This document shows, piece after piece, positions 60,001-64,000 of a stretch of DNA of 64,000 bases (position 1 is the first letter of the stretch; every line of letters starts with the position of its first letter). Origin of the DNA: CAZDVQ01 sp964508975 (GTDB taxonomy: Bacteria > Bacteroidota > Bacteroidia > Chitinophagales > Saprospiraceae); the NCBI GenBank assembly GCA_964508975.1, contig CAZDVQ010000004.1:86064-150063 (forward strand), given 5' to 3'. A program made the position numbers and the translations under genes. Under the pieces are notes generated by a model. That model searched no databases. It was not told the origin of the DNA and was given only the letters and a program-made list of their open reading frames with translations.

Positions 60001-63000
60001 TTAGTTTTGATATATAAAAGCCAAAAGTGATTTATAGATGTCACTCTGTGACATGATTTCTGGATTCCCTAGTATTATAAGGTGTTGACGAGCCCTTGTC
60101 ATCGCCACATTTAATTTGCGGTCAACCTTACCATCGTCAGAAAGTGATACTAAACTATCCAATTGCTTGATATTGTTGAGACACAAGCTTATGATGATAA
60201 TATCTCTAGCCCCGCCTTGATACCGCTCTACGGTATCAACAGTACACTGCTCCAACTCGGGCACCAGATGGTTCAAGGCTTTCCTGATACTAGCAATTTG
60301 CGCCCGGTACGGCGTAATGATTCCGATAGATTCTGGGTTAAAATGCTCGTTATTGTGGGTGTAAATCTCCTTGAACATCAAGGCCAGTTCAGCACAAAGT
60401 TGTGCTTCATGTATGTTCGTCTTGTGGTTGCCTAGCTCGTCGGCAGGAGTAGGTATAAACAGTAGCCTTTGAGTACACAGCTCCTGCATCCGAACATCCT
60501 CGGGCCTGGGGTTGTCAAGTGCCAGGGGGTAACGCTGCCATCCATCTTCGGCATCTGTAATCAAGCGTAAGTTACCCTCGTAAAATGCAGCGTTGGGGTA
60601 AGCCATGATATCGGTATGCATACGGCCTTGGCGGGTTAGCATGTCGTAGGCCCAAGTCCAGCCTTCACGCACTGCACGGTTGTACAAGCGTTCAAACAAG
60701 GAGTTTCTCCGGTCAGTCAGGCCTATGGCATTCAATGCTTCGTCGTGTATTTTCGACTTTTGGCTATTCTGTTGTACTACTGCGGGGAGTTGCTTGTGGT
60801 CGCCAATCAACACGAAACGTTTAAAGTGTGGTAATAAACCCACTAGCATCGGCTCTAATATCTGCGAGGCTTCATCAATGAGTACTCGGTCAAATTGCTT
60901 GAGCTGCAACAAGTCTAAACGGCCTTGCATCGACGATACGGTGGTGACGAACACCCTAGTCTGGTCAATCAGTTGCTTCAAGTCCTTGCGTTTGCCTATT
61001 TGTTCTAAACGCTTGTTAAACAGGGTGTTGGTAAAGCGGCTATCGGTAGAGGATTCTGAGCCAATCCTTATATACTGCCCCTCGGCAAAATCGTGGATGG
61101 CATCGCAAATCTCGTCAACGGCCCGATTTGTATACGAAAGCAGTAAAATTTGCTCTTGCGTTTGCTCTAAAATGTAGCGTACAAAGTTGGCCAACATGTA
61201 CTTTGTCTTGCCAGTACCAGGAGGGCCAACCAACAAGAAGTAATCCTCGGCAGCGATGGCTTTGTTGAGTATGCGCTGTTGCTCTTCACTAACGTATGGC
61301 GTATACGCTTTAAAATCAAAACTCAGTGTTTTCGACTGTTTAGGTACATCTAGCCCCAAGAGCAAGCGTTTAGCTGCTGGATCGGCACCCAAAAATGCAA
61401 AAAGGCCTTTGTATTGAGCGTTGTAGCCGTGCTCCATCATGTCGTGTTCCATGCTCCAACTGATGGCTTGGTCAAATAGCGCTAGGTTGAATTGCCTGCT
61501 CCTTAGTTTAAATACCAAGGTATCTTGGCTCAGTTGTTCTATGGTGCCTTTGAAAATCTGGTTATGCAGCACGGTGTCAGCCTCGTTGGTTTGGGGGTAA
61601 AGGATGGCAATATCCCCTTCCCGGAAGTTAGCCAGGCTGCTGGCTTCATCGGTCCGTTTAAAAAACAGCCGAGGGTTTTCATGCCCTGCCTCGTTGTTAA
61701 CCAGGGTCAAGCCAGTAATCAACTCGTAATCTTCCAGTTTGGTTTGTTTGGCTTTGAGCCACAAATCTGCTAGGCCGCCGCGTACATCTGTTGCACTTTC
61801 TCCAGTTTTAGCCAGCAGGTGTTCCCGCGCGATGAAGGCTGTAAACGCCATAAAATATTTGCGTTCCAAGCTGGTGGCTTTCATCATGGTATCGGCAAAT
61901 AAACCTAGGTCGCGGACTTGAAACTTACCAGCACGAGGATAGTTCCCCGGCCTAATACTATCTAAAAAGGTATAAGCATCCAGGCCCTCTTGGTCCATTT
62001 GGGCCAGCTGGTAATCAGCACTAACCAATTGATTCCGAACCTGTATCGCCTCCATTTGCTGCATCTCTAGCGGTGGAGCGTATTTCAGTTGGTCAAAATC
62101 AGCCGAGGAGTAAAGGATATGCGTTGATGGGTCAACCCCTTGGCCAAAAACCGAGCGCACCAGCAAGTCGTACAGCAGTGTCTGGGTGTAGTGGTTATTG
62201 TTGAGGCCAAATTTATTGGGGTTAAATATCTTGCCACTTTTTAATTCTACGATGGCCGACTTCGGCGAGTCGGGGTTCTTGTACCATACGTCCAAACGCC
62301 CTTGGATTCCATACCGTTCGGCATAAAACGATGGCTCAAGCGAGCAGTTCTCTACCTTGATTTCACGGCTTGGGAAATCCAAGAGCAATACCTTTTTCAA
62401 CCTGCTGTAATGCACGCCACAAGTGCGGTAAATATCCATCACCTCGCCGTCGTCCATGAGGGCGAACGCGATAGGGCTCATTTTAAACACCTGCGGAAAG
62501 ATATCCTCATACCTGCGCTCGATGTCGTGCATCAGTTCATCGAGGATAAAGTTGGCGATGTTCCCCACCATAATCGCCTTGGTGCTTTCAAAAGGCAGGA
62601 ATTTTTTCAGCACATAGTTCACCGAACTCGGCATACTGTGCTGGTGGTTCTCGGCAATGGCGCTAATGTCCATCAAGTAATCCGGCTCGAGCACCATCAC
62701 ACGGGGGTGGTAAATACCTTCCGCGTCGATATCCACGTCGATGAGGTTTAGCACGGCCTGGTGCTGGTACACGTTGACCAAGCGTTCGATGGTATCATCA
62801 AATACCTCGTTGAGGCCGGTTTGGGCAAATCGGATGAATATTTCGCCATCCACCCTCGATTCATCCTGGGCACGGATAAGGCGTTGCTGCCGGTCCACAT
62901 GCAGCGTATACACACGCGTTAGCTCAAGCTTGTTGCTAAGCACATAACCCGTGTTGTCGAAAATATTCGGGTTGGGGAGTTGCACTTGTATACCAACGGG

Positions 63001-63342
63001 GATATCCTCGTGGAGCAAGGCCTGGATAATATGGTTAAAGGCCAAAAAACCACGGTCGTAGTCAATATCTTGTAAGCTTTGATTTTTGAACTGAACATCA
63101 AAGAAGCGTTTCCTGAAATGGTGTACTTGTATTTGCACCTCACGGCTTACCTTCTCGCGGTGGCAAGCGTACGCGATTCGTGCGAACATGGTGGTAAAAT
63201 TCAGCTTCTCGTTGAGGGTAACTTGTAGGAATAGCTTGCTCATCCAGTCGAACAATTGCTGGTACTTGCTGGCCAGCGGCAAATCCGACTCATGGATCCG
63301 TTGGCTAAAACGATAAAAGTACTCGGCTTTTTGTTCAGACAT
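60001..63342 (-). CDS. Dna2-like superfamily 1 helicase with PD-(D/E)XK-type nuclease domain
   Basis: A 1113-residue cytosolic protein. The N-terminal half holds a nuclease-like segment near residues 345-400: YGIQGRLDVWYKNPDSPKSAIVELKSGKIFNPNK and HYTQTLLYDLLVRSVFG, matching the D, ExK and Q elements of Cas4/Dna2-type PD-(D/E)XK nucleases. Few cysteines lie nearby, so an iron-sulfur cluster is not evident. The C-terminal half is an UPF1/Dna2-type helicase: Walker A LLVGPPGTGKTKY near 703, motif Ia LLSYTNRAVDEI, Walker B RVLIDEASQILEPM, motif III FVLIGDHKQLPAVV, motif IV IGIITPYRAQ, motif V TVERYQGGARDIIIISL and motif VI NVAMTRARQHLIILG. It may process DNA ends or act in defence; neither is shown by context. 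Confidence 0.88.
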   Translation of the reverse strand: MSEQKAEYFYRFSQRIHESDLPLASKYQQLFDWMSKLFLQVTLNEKLNFTTMFARIAYACHREKVSREVQIQVHHFRKRFFDVQFKNQSLQDIDYDRGFLAFNHIIQALLHEDIPVGIQVQLPNPNIFDNTGYVLSNKLELTRVYTLHVDRQQRLIRAQDESRVDGEIFIRFAQTGLNEVFDDTIERLVNVYQHQAVLNLIDVDIDAEGIYHPRVMVLEPDYLMDISAIAENHQHSMPSSVNYVLKKFLPFESTKAIMVGNIANFILDELMHDIERRYEDIFPQVFKMSPIAFALMDDGEVMDIYRTCGVHYSRLKKVLLLDFPSREIKVENCSLEPSFYAERYGIQGRLDVWYKNPDSPKSAIVELKSGKIFNPNKFGLNNNHYTQTLLYDLLVRSVFGQGVDPSTHILYSSADFDQLKYAPPLEMQQMEAIQVRNQLVSADYQLAQMDQEGLDAYTFLDSIRPGNYPRAGKFQVRDLGLFADTMMKATSLERKYFMAFTAFIAREHLLAKTGESATDVRGGLADLWLKAKQTKLEDYELITGLTLVNNEAGHENPRLFFKRTDEASSLANFREGDIAILYPQTNEADTVLHNQIFKGTIEQLSQDTLVFKLRSRQFNLALFDQAISWSMEHDMMEHGYNAQYKGLFAFLGADPAAKRLLLGLDVPKQSKTLSFDFKAYTPYVSEEQQRILNKAIAAEDYFLLVGPPGTGKTKYMLANFVRYILEQTQEQILLLSYTNRAVDEICDAIHDFAEGQYIRIGSESSTDSRFTNTLFNKRLEQIGKRKDLKQLIDQTRVFVTTVSSMQGRLDLLQLKQFDRVLIDEASQILEPMLVGLLPHFKRFVLIGDHKQLPAVVQQNSQKSKIHDEALNAIGLTDRRNSLFERLYNRAVREGWTWAYDMLTRQGRMHTDIMAYPNAAFYEGNLRLITDAEDGWQRYPLALDNPRPEDVRMQELCTQRLLFIPTPADELGNHKTNIHEAQLCAELALMFKEIYTHNNEHFNPESIGIITPYRAQIASIRKALNHLVPELEQCTVDTVERYQGGARDIIIISLCLNNIKQLDSLVSLSDDGKVDRKLNVAMTRARQHLIILGNPEIMSQSDIYKSLLAFIYQN

Positions 63343-63357
63343 GGCCAGGGGCTAGGT

Positions 63358-63500
63358 TTTAGTTATTAGGGATTAGTTATTAGTTATTAGGGAATCGTTA
63401 CCTCTTTTGCCTTGAAATACATGGTAAAGGTATGATATTCATTGTTCATTTTCCATCGTTCATTGTTCATTGTTCATCGTTCATCGTTCATTGTTCATAG
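63358..63500. repeat. AT-rich minisatellites
   Basis: TTAGTTATTAGGGA units (63358-63392) are followed by TTCATTGTTCATCG units (63437-63500), the same type of sequence that accompanies other GC-rich elements. Confidence 0.75.
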
Positions 63501-63503
63501 ATT

Positions 63504-63661
63504 CGGGCGTTGCGGCCTACGGCCGCCGCTACGTTGCGCGGCTCGCTGTCGCTCGGCCCTTCGCCGCCCTTTATTGCGGCGGGAGACGTTTCAGGAAATA
63601 TCTCAAAGGGCGGCTCGGTCTGGCGCGTTGCGCCACCGCTGCACATCGCTAACGCAGCGCC
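63504..63661 (+). repeat. GC-rich dispersed element, copy 16, with an internal insert
   Basis: Plus orientation; hairpin CGGCCTACGGCCG near the left. A 52-base segment (63563-63614) with 10-bp inverted ends GCCGCCCTTT/AAAGGGCGGC interrupts the core after TCGGCCC. After the insert the core resumes (TCTGGCGCGTTGCGCCACCG). Confidence 0.82.
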
Positions 63662-64000
63662 CCCTTTACAGGCGGCGGGAGACGAGGCATGTGTTGCGTA
63701 TCGTTAGCGTTGTGAATATCCATAAGACGTATAGTTTTGTACATCCTAAAAAGGCCGCGCCGAAGCAGGATTGATTGGTTCTAGGTTAATGCTTGCGCAT
63801 TTTTTTACCACCCTGTCTGCTGTGCTACACGCGTTGCATTCCGCTTGCATCCACCCCTCCTTTGCATGGAGGGGAATTTAGCTTATTTTGTATTTAATTG
63901 ATTATCAATGATATAAACACGACCTGGACTCCCCCTTCATGCAAAGGCTACGATTAGGACACATCTTTTGATGCTGCCCGTAGGGCAGCCCCTTTTGGTA
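63662..64000. other. Gap at the window end, no gene seen
   Basis: It holds a decayed half of the 20-base palindrome (63681-63694), hairpin CCCCTCC-TTTGCAT-GGAGGGG (63854-63874), a related CCCCCTTCATGCAAAGG (63931-63949), and a terminator-like GCTGCCC-GTA-GGGCAGC hairpin followed by CCCTTTT (63973-63994). Confidence 0.6.

Noticed and set aside
63442..63774. 110-codon frame near the window end
   Set aside because: It is made of minisatellite units followed by GC-rich element copy 16.

Overview
The window is bacterial and comes from the phylum Bacteroidota, most likely an environmental member near the Chitinophagia/Saprospiria; the sequence alone does not fix the genus. Several signs point this way. 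Five secreted proteins carry type IX secretion (T9SS) C-terminal signals. Lipoboxes and signal peptides are of Bacteroidota type. Many start codons lack a Shine-Dalgarno sequence, and TAnnTTTG -7 boxes precede many genes. Lineage families such as DUF5606, DUF2853 and LptE-like proteins are present. No tRNA, rRNA or CRISPR array was seen.

Layout. 1-1323: end of sucD and a DUF2853 gene. 1839-10379: one giant repetitive surface protein of 2846 residues with a gliding-motility/T9SS C-terminal domain. 10.9-16.4 kb: a di-haem peroxidase lipoprotein, a LamG T9SS protein, a GNAT acetyltransferase overlapping a methyltransferase, and small secreted or membrane proteins. 16.8-24.5 kb: ribosomal protein S1, two rhodanese lipoproteins, an HtrA/Deg protease, DUF5606, an AAA_14/DUF4143 ATPase behind a perfect 28-bp inverted repeat, a GbsR/MarR regulator and a truncated DUF6157 gene. 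24.8-29.7 kb: a di-haem cytochrome next to an FG-GAP/ASPIC T9SS protein, then a flippase. 30-33 kb: a repeat-rich, partly AT-rich accessory stretch with an orphan DUF433 protein and small hypotheticals. 33.2-46.2 kb: metH behind a SAM-I riboswitch, then a TPR-CHAT protein, a subtilisin-like T9SS protease and a PKD-rich T9SS protein. 47.3-63.3 kb: a lipocalin-like lipoprotein, an FtsX-like permease with a His-rich insert, a TamB-like giant, a zinc-peptidase-like lipoprotein overlapping lptE, ftsX, a coiled-coil protein and a Dna2-like nuclease-helicase.

The themes are the cell envelope and secretion (HtrA, TamB, LptE, FtsX, flippase, T9SS cargo) and extracytoplasmic haem and redox proteins, with a scatter of housekeeping genes (sucD, rpsA, metH).

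The most striking unexplained feature is a family of about 17 GC-rich elements of roughly 100 bp, found only between genes and in both orientations. One end reads TTTGGGCGC. Inside are serial short hairpins whose stem sequences differ between copies yet stay complementary. They sit next to AT-rich minisatellites. Other unexplained structures are two long imperfect inverted repeats (10767-10928 and 46757-46995) and a duplicated composite of 20-bp palindromes (30390-30843).
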